DNA from: Phycisphaerales bacterium
GTDB taxonomy: Bacteria; Planctomycetota; Phycisphaerae; Phycisphaerales; UBA1924
Direction of reading: 5' to 3'
Assembly: GCA_016741915.1 (NCBI GenBank)
Contig: JACVCS010000001.1
Coordinates: 2,291 to 66,290 of the forward strand
DNA: 64,000 nt
A program made the position numbers and the translations under genes. Numbering within the stretch: position 1 is the first letter of the stretch; every line of letters starts with the position of its first letter. This document shows positions 53,332-63,778 of this stretch, piece by piece. Below the pieces are notes generated by a model. It searched no databases. It saw only the letters and a list, made by a program, of their open reading frames with translations, and was not told where the DNA came from.

Positions 53332-54624
53332 TTAGGCGACCTCAACCGCCCGAAGCCCCTCCGCCGCCACGGGCCACCTCCGCACAAAGCCCGACCAATC
53401 ATCGGTCAGGATCGTCGCCCGGATGTCGCTCATGAACCGCTGGAAGTGCCGAAGGTTGTGCAGCGTCACCAAAATCGGCCCCAGCATTTCCTCGGCCATG
53501 AACAGGTGCCGAAGGTACCCGCGACTAAAGGGCCGCCTTTCCCCATCGCGATCCGCCCACCCCGCACACGCCACGCAATCGCACCCTTCCCAGATCGGCG
53601 CGTGATCTTCCGCGTACTTCGCGTTGCGGAGCCTGATCTGCCCCGTGGGCGTGAAGGCGTTGGCGTTGCGCCCGTTGCGCGTGGGCAGGACGCAGTCGAA
53701 CATATCCACGCCGCAGAGCACCGCCGCGAGCAGGTCACGCTCGTAGCCCACGCCCATGAGGTACCGGGGCTTGTCCTTGGGCAGCAGCGGCGCGGTGTGC
53801 CGAACGACCGCGAGAATCTCGTTGAAGCGCTCACCGACCGCCACGCCACCGATGGCGTAGCCGGGTAGGTCGATATTGGTGATGTGCTCCGCCGACCACG
53901 ATCGGGCGCGCAAATCCGTCCCACCCTGCACGATCCCGAAAAGGGCCTGATCGTGCGCGCGGGCGTGGGCCTTTTTGCACCGCTCCAGCCAGCGCACCGT
54001 CCGCTCGTTGGCGATGGTCAGGCGCTCCTGATGGTCGTAGGTCTTGCGTTTCTTGCTGTCGCGCCGGATCGCGCGGGTCAGGCGCGGATCAACCCGCTCG
54101 CTGTCGTTCTGGGCTGATTCCGTCGTCGAAATCGCGGGGGCGTCGTCCACTCCCGCGGCATTTGGATCACTGGGCGGGCAGTCATCAAAGGCCATGATGA
54201 TGTCGGCCCCGAGCTCGTTCTGCACCTGCGTGGCGCGTTCGGGGGTCAGGCGGACCTTTGAGCCGTCGATGATGCTCTTGAACTCGACGCCTTCGTCGTC
54301 GACGCTGTTGAGATCCGCCATCGAAAAGGCCTGATACCCCCCCGAGTCGGTGAGGATCGGGCGGTTCCAGTTCATGAAGCGGTGCAGGCCCCCCATCTTG
54401 CTGATCAGGGGCGAACCGGGGCGGAGCATCAGGTGGTAGGTGTTTCCCAGGCAGATCTCCGCACCGGTTCCTGAGAGCAGTTCGGGGAGAATGCCCTTGA
54501 CGCTGCCGCGGGTGCCCACGGGCATGAAGGCGGGGGTGTGAAAATGACCGTGGGGCGTGATGACCCGCCCCGTGCGCGCGCCGGTGGTCTTCGACTCTTT
54601 CAGAATCTCAAGCTTGACGGCCAT
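53332..54624 (-). CDS. tgt: Queuine tRNA-ribosyltransferase
   Basis: 430 residues (usual about 375). TDSGGYQAFSMA with catalytic D93, GIVQGG, YAIGGVAVGE, RYLMGVGYERD and the nucleophile region GVDMFDCVLPTRNGRNANAF are intact. The zinc ligands are CDCVAC plus His in LHNLRH. An insertion of about 45 residues (152-200, acidic then basic) lies between FDDCPPSD and the TVRWLERC helix. It exchanges guanine for preQ1 at position 34 of tRNAs with GUN anticodons. yajC and secDF follow. Confidence 0.94.
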   Translation of the reverse strand: MAVKLEILKESKTTGARTGRVITPHGHFHTPAFMPVGTRGSVKGILPELLSGTGAEICLGNTYHLMLRPGSPLISKMGGLHRFMNWNRPILTDSGGYQAFSMADLNSVDDEGVEFKSIIDGSKVRLTPERATQVQNELGADIIMAFDDCPPSDPNAAGVDDAPAISTTESAQNDSERVDPRLTRAIRRDSKKRKTYDHQERLTIANERTVRWLERCKKAHARAHDQALFGIVQGGTDLRARSWSAEHITNIDLPGYAIGGVAVGERFNEILAVVRHTAPLLPKDKPRYLMGVGYERDLLAAVLCGVDMFDCVLPTRNGRNANAFTPTGQIRLRNAKYAEDHAPIWEGCDCVACAGWADRDGERRPFSRGYLRHLFMAEEMLGPILVTLHNLRHFQRFMSDIRATILTDDWSGFVRRWPVAAEGLRAVEVA

Positions 54625-54668
54625 AGGTTCTCAACTGCTCACCCGCGCGACTCCGGCGTGTGAAGGCT

Positions 54669-55823
54669 TTACGCCGAGGGTGGCGGGGGTTCGGTTGGCT
54701 TCGGCTGCTGGGGGTTCTCAGTACGGGCCTGGCGTGAGTTGCGTGCAAGGACCATCTTTTCTTCGCGTGTGAGACTGGCGAGGCCCTTGTCGCTGATCTT
54801 CTGCAAGATCTCGTCGACACGCCTGGGGTCGTCCTTCTTGCGGAAGAACCCGAAGAACCCCCCGCCGGCGGATTGGGGCGGGCTGGGCGGATCGTTGGGT
54901 GAGCGGGAATCGCCGAAGACGTCGAAGAAGTCGCGCAGCAGGTGCATGCGCCGGATGAAGAAATAGCCCGCGATGGCCCCGCCGATGTGGGCGGCTTCTC
55001 CGCCCTTGTTCTGCTCGCCAAACAGGAGGCTGATCAGGGCGATGATGGTGAAGCCGTACGCGGCGGTGCGGAGCTTCATGGGGATGATCCCCAGGACGTA
55101 GACGCGGTCATCGGGTGCGATGAACGCCGCGGCGATGAGCAGACCGAAGATGCCGGCGCTCGCGCCGACCAGCGGCGTGTAGACGCTGTCGAAGAGCAGC
55201 GGGTTGAGCACCGCGTTCTGCTGCACGTTGAACTGGTGGGCGAGGATGTTGCCCGAGAGGTTCAGCAGCAGGTACATGAGCGAGCCAAAGATGCCGCAGG
55301 TGAGGTAGAAGGCGAGGAATCGTCGCTTGCCCAGGTACCCCTCAACGAGGTACCCCGCGAACCAGAGCCCGAGCATGTTGAAGCCCAGGTGGGTGATGTT
55401 CGCGTGGAGGAACTGGAAGGTGATGAAACGCCAGACCTCCAGCCCGAAGAAGGCCCGCGCGGTGGAGAAGTGTCCCCAGGCTTCGAGCCAGGGCTGGAAC
55501 ATGACCAGTTTGGTGCCGATGGGGACGAGGACCGGACGACCGGCGGGGTCGACGACGATTCGGCCGGCGGCGTCGCGCTGCTGGCCGTAGATCGGATAGC
55601 CGTAGATCCCGGGTCGGTTCTTGAACGCGACGGCTTGCTCGTTGGTGTTTACCACGGCTTCGCGTTGCTGCTGGAGTGTGACGTTCTGGGCGTAGGCCTC
55701 GCCGTAGGGCACCTCGACGGGCTTGCGGAAGACCAGCAGTGTGATCGCGAAGATCGCGATGTTGATGATGATGAGCCAGGTGGTGATGGCGGGTTTGCCG
55801 CTGCTTTCAGTGGCGGCGTACAT
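54669..55823 (-). CDS. Rhomboid family intramembrane serine protease
   Basis: 384 residues from ATG 55823. A first membrane segment is followed by a periplasmic insertion of about 80 residues, then the six-span core. Features are WRFITFQFLHANITHLGFNM, the catalytic Ser in GASAGIFG, and the catalytic His in AAHIGGAIAG. The C-terminus has a short domain, EILQKISDKGLASLTREEKM, known from rhomboids as DUF6576, and a Pro-rich tail. It ends 44 bp before tgt. The same motif ends the M50 protease encoded upstream. Confidence 0.9.
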   Translation of the reverse strand: MYAATESSGKPAITTWLIIINIAIFAITLLVFRKPVEVPYGEAYAQNVTLQQQREAVVNTNEQAVAFKNRPGIYGYPIYGQQRDAAGRIVVDPAGRPVLVPIGTKLVMFQPWLEAWGHFSTARAFFGLEVWRFITFQFLHANITHLGFNMLGLWFAGYLVEGYLGKRRFLAFYLTCGIFGSLMYLLLNLSGNILAHQFNVQQNAVLNPLLFDSVYTPLVGASAGIFGLLIAAAFIAPDDRVYVLGIIPMKLRTAAYGFTIIALISLLFGEQNKGGEAAHIGGAIAGYFFIRRMHLLRDFFDVFGDSRSPNDPPSPPQSAGGGFFGFFRKKDDPRRVDEILQKISDKGLASLTREEKMVLARNSRQARTENPQQPKPTEPPPPSA

Positions 55824-55957
55824 CGTCCCCACCCCCCCAACGCCCGGCCGCTTGGTGCGTCGGTGCGAGGCGTTGCCATCCCTGGCGTAATCGCGATCGG
55901 CCAATCCCATAGGGTGGAGGCTAGGTGGCGTGTTGGGTGTTGGCTATGGCTTGAGGC

Positions 55958-57046
55958 TCAGCGGGCCTGTCGGCGGCGGGTGGTGTCCTGCTCGAGGAAC
56001 CGCTTTTCGGAGCGCGTCAACGCGCCCATCCCTTGGGTCGAAATCTTCGCGAGGATGCGGTCGAGCTCCTGCTGGTGGCGCTGCTCTTCCTCTTGACGGC
56101 GCTGGGCTTCCTTGCGCTTGCGTTCCAGCATCGCGTCGGTGTCTTCGCTCTCGCGGTCGGGCCTCAGCGATGCGGCGAAGGGGGATTCCTCTTCTTCGGA
56201 TTCAACCCCGGCGCGTTCGGCAAACTGCACGCGTTGAAGCTCATGGAAACAGGTAAAGCCCGAGAAGACCGCGATAAGCAGCAGCGTTGATTCGCTGCGG
56301 ACCAGACCGTACATGCCCACGAGGCTCGCGACGACGATGCCGACCGTCGCGGCGATCTTCATCGACCGGCGGTAACCCACGCGCGACCAAAGGATCTCCT
56401 GCAGCACACGCCCGGCGTCCATGGGGAACATCACCAGGAGCATGTTGAACAGCAGCAGGCCCAGGTTGGCGTAGTACATCCACCAGACGATGGTCCAGAG
56501 CGTGGTGGCGAGGTCGGAACTGGCGACGGACGAGCCGCCGATGGCGCTCTGAAAATCGCTCATCGCACGGATCGGTGTGAACGGATTGAAGAGCACCGCC
56601 TCGCGCCCGCCGCCCGCGGCGAGGATCGCCAGCCCCGTCGGGAGCATCAACAGCACGTTCACCAGCGGACCACCCAATGTGGTGATCAGGCTCGCCTGCC
56701 ACGTGTGCGGCGGGCGGCACATCGCCAACCCGCCCAGGGGCCAGAGCAGGATTTCGTCGGCTTCGCCGCCGACCAATCGGCAGGCGGTGACGTGCCCGAA
56801 CTCGTGCAGGAGCACGGAGAGCCAGAGGCAACCAACGCTCATGAGCAGGTAGTTGAAGGAGACGCCCTGTTTGCTCGCCAGCAGCGGGCCCAGCAGCGTG
56901 TAGGCGATGAAGAGGAGGAACAAGACGTGCAACCGGACCGAAACCCCCGCGATGCGTATGAACGGGACGGACCACGAAAGCGAATCCCGCGTCCAATAGG
57001 TCGGCGCGGGTCGGCGTGATCTGGGCTTGTCGGGATCGAAGAACAT
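55958..57046 (-). CDS. M50 family site-2-type membrane metalloprotease
   Basis: 362 residues from ATG 57046. The zinc site HEFGH lies in a membrane segment (LSVLLHEFGHVTACRLVGGE) and the third ligand in FNMLLVMFPMDAGRVLQ. About six membrane segments are visible. A charged C-terminal helix (EEESPFAA, KRKEAQRRQEEEQRHQQE) ends in DRILAKISTQGMGALTRSEK, matching the rhomboid's C-terminal motif. Relatives cut transmembrane regulators or process membrane proteins. It precedes the rhomboid by 134 bp. Confidence 0.9.
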   Translation of the reverse strand: MFFDPDKPRSRRPAPTYWTRDSLSWSVPFIRIAGVSVRLHVLFLLFIAYTLLGPLLASKQGVSFNYLLMSVGCLWLSVLLHEFGHVTACRLVGGEADEILLWPLGGLAMCRPPHTWQASLITTLGGPLVNVLLMLPTGLAILAAGGGREAVLFNPFTPIRAMSDFQSAIGGSSVASSDLATTLWTIVWWMYYANLGLLLFNMLLVMFPMDAGRVLQEILWSRVGYRRSMKIAATVGIVVASLVGMYGLVRSESTLLLIAVFSGFTCFHELQRVQFAERAGVESEEEESPFAASLRPDRESEDTDAMLERKRKEAQRRQEEEQRHQQELDRILAKISTQGMGALTRSEKRFLEQDTTRRRQAR

Positions 57047-57227
57047 CGTTTCAGCGAGGAAAAACAGTCCGGGAGTCTGGCACGGCAACGACCTCGCTGC
57101 GCGTGCGGACGACGGGTCCACCCTTCTTTTTCGTTTATCGGTCGGTTTGGGTTGAGCCTTCGGGGGTGAGATTGTGGAAATTGATCAAGTTCCCACGAGA
57201 TGGCCCGCTTTGGGCGCGCAAAGGTGG

Positions 57228-57857
57228 TCAGACCTTCGATGTGCTTTTGGCGGAAAGACGCCCCTGGCGATGGGCCAGGAGGATCGCGAGCATGCTCTTG
57301 GCGTCGACGATCTGGCCTTCGTCGATCATGCGCAGCACGCGGTCGGGCTCGATGGCTTCCACGAGGATGTGCTCGTCCTCCTCGAGTTTCTGCCCGACGT
57401 GTTTCAGGTCGGTAGCGAGGAAGGCGTGCATGAGTTCGTCGGTCAGGCCCGGGGTTGTGAGGTAGGTGCGGATGGGCACAAGATGGCCGGCCTGATAGCC
57501 CGTTTCTTCGATGAGTTCGCGGGCGGCGCAGAGGGCGGGGTCCTCACCTTCGAGGAAGGTGCCCTGGGGTGTGGAGGGGCGCTCGATGGTGCCGGCGCAG
57601 CACTCGTACAGCCAGCGTTGGACGGTCAGGCGGTAGACCTTGATGAGGACGATTCGGCCGTCGGGAAGGATCGGAACGATGACGACCGCGCCGGGGTGGC
57701 GGACGACTTCTTTGGTGGTGTCTCGGCCGAGCTTTGAGCGGACGCTCAGGCGGACATAGTGGTATTTTTTGCCCAGGGCGATGGGGGTTGAGGCGGTGAC
57801 GGTGGGGACGGCGACGGCTGGGTCGACTATGCTGGGAATGGAGAAGGGGTTGGTCAT
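57228..57857 (-). CDS. NUDIX hydrolase, ADP-ribose pyrophosphatase-like
   Basis: 209 residues. The Nudix box runs GTFLEG-E-x7-RELIEETGY, complete with the metal-binding glutamates. The N-terminal strands (VVRHPGAVVIVPILPDGRIV, LIKVYRLTVQRWLYECCAGT) fit ADP-ribose or nucleotide-sugar pyrophosphatases, in which 'E-x-CAGTIE' replaces the usual 'E-xPAGxxE'. It is cytosolic and stands alone, divergent from the small gene at 58070. Confidence 0.88.
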   Translation of the reverse strand: MTNPFSIPSIVDPAVAVPTVTASTPIALGKKYHYVRLSVRSKLGRDTTKEVVRHPGAVVIVPILPDGRIVLIKVYRLTVQRWLYECCAGTIERPSTPQGTFLEGEDPALCAARELIEETGYQAGHLVPIRTYLTTPGLTDELMHAFLATDLKHVGQKLEEDEHILVEAIEPDRVLRMIDEGQIVDAKSMLAILLAHRQGRLSAKSTSKV

Positions 57858-58069
57858 ATGTCGGTTGATGTGGAAAAGTGGAGTTGGCGAGGCTGGTGAA
57901 ACTGGGAAAGGTGAACGTGGTGGAAAAGCGGGGCGAAGTCCAAGAATAGCGGCATTTGGGCGTGCTTTTGGACGGTACCGGGGTTAAACTGTGCTCGGAG
58001 TGTTGTGTCAGCGCCCCCTCTCTCAAGGGGGTAAGCCGACAGTTGTTGATGTAAAGTGGGAGGTTCCAA

Positions 58070-58240
58070 ATGGTCAGCATGACGCTGGGTTTTGTGGGCG
58101 AAGTCATCGGGCCGGTGGTTATTGGCTCGGCGGCGGTGATTGTCGGCGGCTTGAGCGGGCTGGCTTTGGTCGGCCGGCGACGCTGGCGGACGCGGGGTGA
58201 GTTGAATCAGACGAGCTTGTCGTGGCTGAGCGGGGAGTAA
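58070..58240 (+). CDS. Small membrane peptide, 56 residues
   Basis: ATG at 58070 with GGGAGG about six bases upstream, a better ribosome binding site than most genes here. The product has one hydrophobic segment (about 14-34, VVIGSAAVIVGGLSGLALV) directly followed by GRRRWRTR and a polar tail ending SWLSGE. A small CCCCCT/AGGGGG hairpin (58014-58031) lies in the leader and a strong terminator about 155 bp downstream. The hydrophobic-then-arginine pattern recalls sorting-type tails or single-span regulators, but I recognise no family. Support is from signals, not homology. Confidence 0.55.
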   Translation: MVSMTLGFVGEVIGPVVIGSAAVIVGGLSGLALVGRRRWRTRGELNQTSLSWLSGE

Positions 58241-58394
58241 TCTCCGGATCGCTGGGCGGTGGTTGTCTGCGTGACGACCGCGGCGCGGCCGGGAGAGATG
58301 ATGTCTGAACCCGACAAGGTCGGGGCGGATGCGTAAGTCGAGGAAGTAGAAAAAAACTTCGGGAACTGCGAGGAATCGCGGGGCTCGAAGATGG

Positions 58395-58427
58395 AAAACC
58401 CCGCGGAGCCAAGCCGCGGGGTTTTTT
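58395..58427. terminator. Bidirectional Rho-independent terminator
   Basis: CCCCGCGG/CCGCGGGG stem (58399-58406 with 58414-58421, loop AGCCAAG), preceded by AAAA and followed by TTTTTT. It can stop the transcript of the small gene at 58070 and, from the other strand, that of enolase. Confidence 0.88.
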
Positions 58428-58487
58428 CGTTTTGGCGTCGAGTGGTCAACGAAGGGAGGGAAGAAATGGAAGGGGGCTGGAGCCGGA

Positions 58488-58536
58488 TGCCCAGTGCCCA
58501 ATGCCTCGTGCCTAATGCCCAGTGCCCAGTGCCTCT
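58488..58536. repeat. 7-bp tandem repeat after eno
   Basis: Seven copies at exact 7-bp spacing (TGCC at 58488, 58495, 58502, 58509, 58516, 58523, 58530), consensus TGCCCAG with variants TGCCCAA, TGCCTCG, TGCCTAA and TGCCTCT. The tract begins four bases after the enolase stop on the minus strand. Confidence 0.88.
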
Positions 58537-58540
58537 GGCT

Positions 58541-60185
<1,645 letters not shown>

Positions 60186-60411
60186 TGACGTGGGCATGGC
60201 GCGGGTGCCTGCCGGGGCTTTGGTGAAAACGCGGTGGGTGTGGTTTCCGGGCGTCGTGGGTGCGGGTTCGGGCGTAGTGTTGTGCCGGGTGGACGGTGAG
60301 GGGAAGGGTGGGGGGTGCGCACGGGTTGGAGATGGGCGGTCGCCGACCTTTGCGGGCAGTGTGGAACGGACGGGAGCTGGATTGCCCTGGACAATCGGTG
60401 AGCAGGAAGCC

Positions 60412-61128
60412 ATGCCGCTGTCTTCTGAGAGTTTTTCGAGCCGGGTTGAATCGCTGAAGGCGGACCTTGTCAAACAGGGTCGGCGAGTTCAGGCGATGGT
60501 GGAGACGTCGTTCGACGCGATCTTCGCGGGGGACAGTTCGTCGGCGAAGAAGGTGGAAGTGCTCGACGAAGAGATCGACGCGGTGGACGTGGCGCTGGAG
60601 AAGGCGGCGGTTGCGCTGCTGACCGACGCGTGTCAGCAGGGTGCGAACCTTGAGCCGAACCAGGTCCGGATGGTTCTGACCATCGTGAAGGTGAACAACG
60701 AGCTGGAGCGGATCGCGGATATCGGGGTGGCGATCGCGGAAGAGATCGCGATCTTTCGGCAGTGTGCGCAGGGAGCCGGGGCGGAACCGCCGATGACGTT
60801 CCGGGTTCTGGCGAACAGTTCGATCGGGGTGCTTCGCGACAGCGTGGGGAGCCTGGACCGGATGGACGCGAAGCTGGCGAAGACGGTGCTCATGAGCGAG
60901 ACGGCGGTGGGCGCGTTCAAGGCGGCGCTGGTGAAGGACATTCAGCAGCAGGTGCACGCGCGGACGATGCCGCTGGACCTGGCGAGCGCGCTGCACGATA
61001 CGGCGATGTTCTGCGTGCACATCGCGGACCACTGTACGAATATCGCCGAGCAGGTGATGTACGTGAGCACGGGGACGATCGTTCGGCACATGCAGGGGCG
61101 GTGGGAAGAGATCAAGCTGCCCGGATGA
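60412..61128 (+). CDS. phoU: PhoU family protein, not next to a pst operon
   Basis: 238 residues from ATG 60412 (AGGA four bases upstream). The frame is open 144 codons further upstream through the repeat array, but those residues do not resemble PhoU. Two three-helix bundles are visible, with EVLDEEIDAVDVALEKAAVA, MVLTIVKVNNELERIADIGV and, in the second, LHDTAMFCVHIADHCTNIAE, the usual metal-contacting helix. PhoU tunes phosphate transport and signalling through Pst and PhoR, neither of which is in the window. Confidence 0.88.
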   Translation: MPLSSESFSSRVESLKADLVKQGRRVQAMVETSFDAIFAGDSSSAKKVEVLDEEIDAVDVALEKAAVALLTDACQQGANLEPNQVRMVLTIVKVNNELERIADIGVAIAEEIAIFRQCAQGAGAEPPMTFRVLANSSIGVLRDSVGSLDRMDAKLAKTVLMSETAVGAFKAALVKDIQQQVHARTMPLDLASALHDTAMFCVHIADHCTNIAEQVMYVSTGTIVRHMQGRWEEIKLPG

Positions 61129-61144
61129 GAGATCCGGTAAAGAG

Positions 61145-61171
61145 CAAATGGCAAATGGCCAAATCGCAAAT
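61145..61171. repeat. CAAAT short-period repeat after phoU
   Basis: CAAAT at 61145, 61152, 61160 and 61167 (spacing 7, 8, 7), starting 17 bases after the phoU stop. It shares a 14-bp exact match with 59875-59888. Confidence 0.75.
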
Positions 61172-61296
61172 AAGTAAGAGCGTTGGGAGCGCTGGGTGCG
61201 CTGGGTGCTTTCGGTGGGTTGGGGTCCTTGCTCGTTGATGGTTGAGGGGGCCGCGGTGTTTGGAGTGTGGGGTTGCGGATTCGTGCGAAATCGATC

Positions 61297-61740
61297 ATGG
61301 TCACGGCGGAAGCCTGGCGATTGACGCCCGGGCTGGCGTGGGTGACGAGTCTTGTGCATGTGGCCGTGGGTTTGTTTGGGTTGGCGGTGGGTGTGTTTTT
61401 GATCGCGACGCTTGGGATCTCGGGCGGGATTGCCAGCCCGATTGGGTACGTGCTGGGCTTGCTGGCGATTCTCGCGGCTTCGCAGTATCTGCTCGCGGGC
61501 GTGAAGTCGATCTTCGCGCAGCGGCCCATCGGCTTGGCGGCGCGGAAGCGAGCGTGCGATACGTGCGCACAGTGCGGGTACGAACTCAGCGGCATGCCGG
61601 AAGATCAGGGGACGTGCCCGGAGTGCGGGGCGCGGTATGTGAAGCTGGTTGAGCCGTGGTCTCGATTGCAGCGGCGTGTGCAGGGGCATATGGCGGCGCG
61701 GGAACGCGAGCGGACGCTCGGTCAGGGAAGCAAAGACTGA
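61297..61740 (+). CDS. Membrane protein with C-terminal zinc ribbon
   Basis: 147 residues from ATG 61297; a GTG ten codons upstream (61267) is an alternative. Two membrane segments (about 14-37 and 45-65) are followed by a four-cysteine ribbon, CAQC and CPEC, with GYELSGMPEDQGT between, the same type as the protein at 17422-17739. The tail is basic. Function is unknown. Confidence 0.72.
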   Translation: MVTAEAWRLTPGLAWVTSLVHVAVGLFGLAVGVFLIATLGISGGIASPIGYVLGLLAILAASQYLLAGVKSIFAQRPIGLAARKRACDTCAQCGYELSGMPEDQGTCPECGARYVKLVEPWSRLQRRVQGHMAARERERTLGQGSKD

Positions 61741-61878
61741 AACGTCGCAAGTACTTTCGCGAGATGCCCGCCCCGTTCCTCCCCCCCACCACCCGCACCA
61801 CCAGCCACTACCCAACGGCCATCACTTTGCACTCCCATTCGCGCCGGATGTCCTTCTCGTCCGGCGCTGGGTGTTCGG

Positions 61879-62484
61879 TCAAGTTGGTGTTGAATCCATG
61901 GCGGGCTTCGCTTTGCGGCTGAATGCCCGCTCGAGTGCGAGCAGCGCGAGGATGGTCAGTGCGCCGGCGGAGATGCTGCCGTGGATCCATGCCGAGAGGT
62001 ATGAACCGATGACTTGCGGGAACTGCAGCGTCGGACGGCTGGTCAGGACGAAACCGGGGCGAGCGATCGGCGTGTTCACGTGCACGATCAACTCGGCGGG
62101 GTTCGCGTTTCCAACGGCGACCCTTCTGTCCAGTTGCAGATGCGGCTCGTCGTCATTGATCGGCACGAACTCATCGCCTCGCCATGACGAAGGGAGCGAG
62201 AATCTGATCTCGCTGGCGGCGACGAGTGCCTCGGCTTCTTGCTTCGTCACACCTTGCGGCGGCACGTATCCCAGCGCTTCGAAGTCTGAGTGGTGGTACG
62301 GGCGGTCGATGTAAACGGTGTACTTGCCCGCGGCGGAGAGGTCGTAGTTGCCGCGGATCGACGAGACACTCCGCTCTTTGTCGGTGAGCGAGGAATAACG
62401 GGAGTAGCCGAGGATGAGCATCGGCAACGAGATCGCGAGGACCAGCACGCAGACCAACACCGTGATCAGGCGTGCGGTTCCCAT
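61879..62484 (-). CDS. Membrane protein of unknown function
   Basis: 201 residues from ATG 62484. A first membrane segment (about 7-27, VLVCVLVLAISLPMLILGYS) and a second near the C-terminus (about 165-185) enclose an extracytoplasmic part with YTVYIDRPYHHSDFEALGYV and a Ser/Arg/Glu-rich middle. The layout resembles small planctomycete two-span proteins. I see no motif that gives function. It is 32 bp from gcvT's stop in the same direction. Confidence 0.68.
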   Translation of the reverse strand: MGTARLITVLVCVLVLAISLPMLILGYSRYSSLTDKERSVSSIRGNYDLSAAGKYTVYIDRPYHHSDFEALGYVPPQGVTKQEAEALVAASEIRFSLPSSWRGDEFVPINDDEPHLQLDRRVAVGNANPAELIVHVNTPIARPGFVLTSRPTLQFPQVIGSYLSAWIHGSISAGALTILALLALERAFSRKAKPAMDSTPT

Positions 62485-62515
62485 GATGCTCGATACGCAG
62501 CGGGGGCTTAACGGT

Positions 62516-63664
62516 TCAGGCCTTCTTCGGGGCTTTGTAGAAGGGCATTTTGCAGACTTCGGCGGGGATGCGTTCGCGGCCGGTGTCGATTTCGACCTTG
62601 GTGCCCTCGGCGAGGTGTTCGCGGTCGAGATAGCCCATGGCGATGCAGTAGCCGAGGGTGGGGCTGGGGCAGCCGCTGGTGATGGTCCCGGCGGGCTTGT
62701 CGCTCACGAGGATGGTCATGCCCTGGCGTGCGGAGCGTTTGCCCTCGAGCTTGAAGCCGGCGAGCTTTTGCTTGGTGCCGCCTTCGGCTTGGGTCTTCTT
62801 CAGGGCTTCGAGGCCGATGAAGGGTTCGGGGCGGTCGCCCTGGTCTTTGTCGAGGGCGATGGCGAAATCGAGCCCGGTGCTGAGGGCGTTGGTTTCTTCG
62901 GAGAGTTCGTGCCCGTAGAGGGGCATGGCGGCTTCCATGCGGAGTGTGTCGCGGGCGCCGAGGCCGCAGGGTTTGATGAGGGCGTTGGGGTCCTTCGGAT
63001 CGACATCCTTGAGGATCATCTTCATGGCCATGCCGACCATTGCGCCGGGGAGGATGACTTCGACGCCGTCTTCGCCGGTGTAGCCGGTGCGGGAGACGTA
63101 GAGCTTGACCACGAGGAGGTTCTTGACGGTGAAGGAATAGCGCTTGAGGGTGGGGATCTCTCGGCTGAACTTGCCGATGAACTCAACGACCTTCGGGCCT
63201 TGGACGGCGACCATCGCGGTGGAGAGGGTGGTGTCGTCGAGCTTGACCTTTTTGCCCTCGGCGGCGATGACGTTCTTGAAGTGGTTGACGATCTTCTCGC
63301 GGTTGGAGGCGTTGACGACCATCATGAAGTCGTCGTCGTCGAGGCGGTAGACGATGACGTCGTCCATGATGCCACCGCGCTCGTTGCAGACGAGGGAGTA
63401 GCGGCACTGGCCGTTCTTCATGTCGCGGATTCGGCGTGTGCAGACGCGTTCGAGGAACCCGGCGGCGTGGAGGCCGGTGATTTTCAAGCGGCCCATGTGG
63501 GAGACATCGAAGAGCCCGCCGGAGGTGCGGACCTGGTGGTGCTCGTTCTGGAGGCCCGACTCGCCGACGGCGCGGGTGTAGGTGATGGGGAGTTGCCAAC
63601 CGGCGAAGTCGACCATTTTGCCGCCGTTGTCGAGATGGAACTGGTAGAGGGGAGTTTTCTGCAC
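62516..63664 (-). CDS. gcvT: Glycine cleavage system T protein (aminomethyltransferase)
   Basis: 382 residues with a GTG start at 63664, AGGG upstream. The folate-binding T-protein pattern is clear: FAGWQLPITY, FDVSHMGRLKITG, GIMDDVIVYRL, NASNREKIVNHF, YVSRTGYTGEDGVEVI, GLGARDTLRMEAAMPLYGHE and GYLDREHL. It transfers the methylene group from the H-protein aminomethyl arm to tetrahydrofolate. gcvH and gcvP are not in the window. Confidence 0.95.
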   Translation of the reverse strand: MQKTPLYQFHLDNGGKMVDFAGWQLPITYTRAVGESGLQNEHHQVRTSGGLFDVSHMGRLKITGLHAAGFLERVCTRRIRDMKNGQCRYSLVCNERGGIMDDVIVYRLDDDDFMMVVNASNREKIVNHFKNVIAAEGKKVKLDDTTLSTAMVAVQGPKVVEFIGKFSREIPTLKRYSFTVKNLLVVKLYVSRTGYTGEDGVEVILPGAMVGMAMKMILKDVDPKDPNALIKPCGLGARDTLRMEAAMPLYGHELSEETNALSTGLDFAIALDKDQGDRPEPFIGLEALKKTQAEGGTKQKLAGFKLEGKRSARQGMTILVSDKPAGTITSGCPSPTLGYCIAMGYLDREHLAEGTKVEIDTGRERIPAEVCKMPFYKAPKKA

Positions 63665-63778
63665 GGTGGATGCCCTTTATCGAACCGAGTCTCATTGAGA
63701 AAACAGAGTCGCCGACCGCAGGATACGCATGATATCCGCGGGCTGAGTGGCGGCGGCGAGTGCTTGCGTTGGAGCGAG

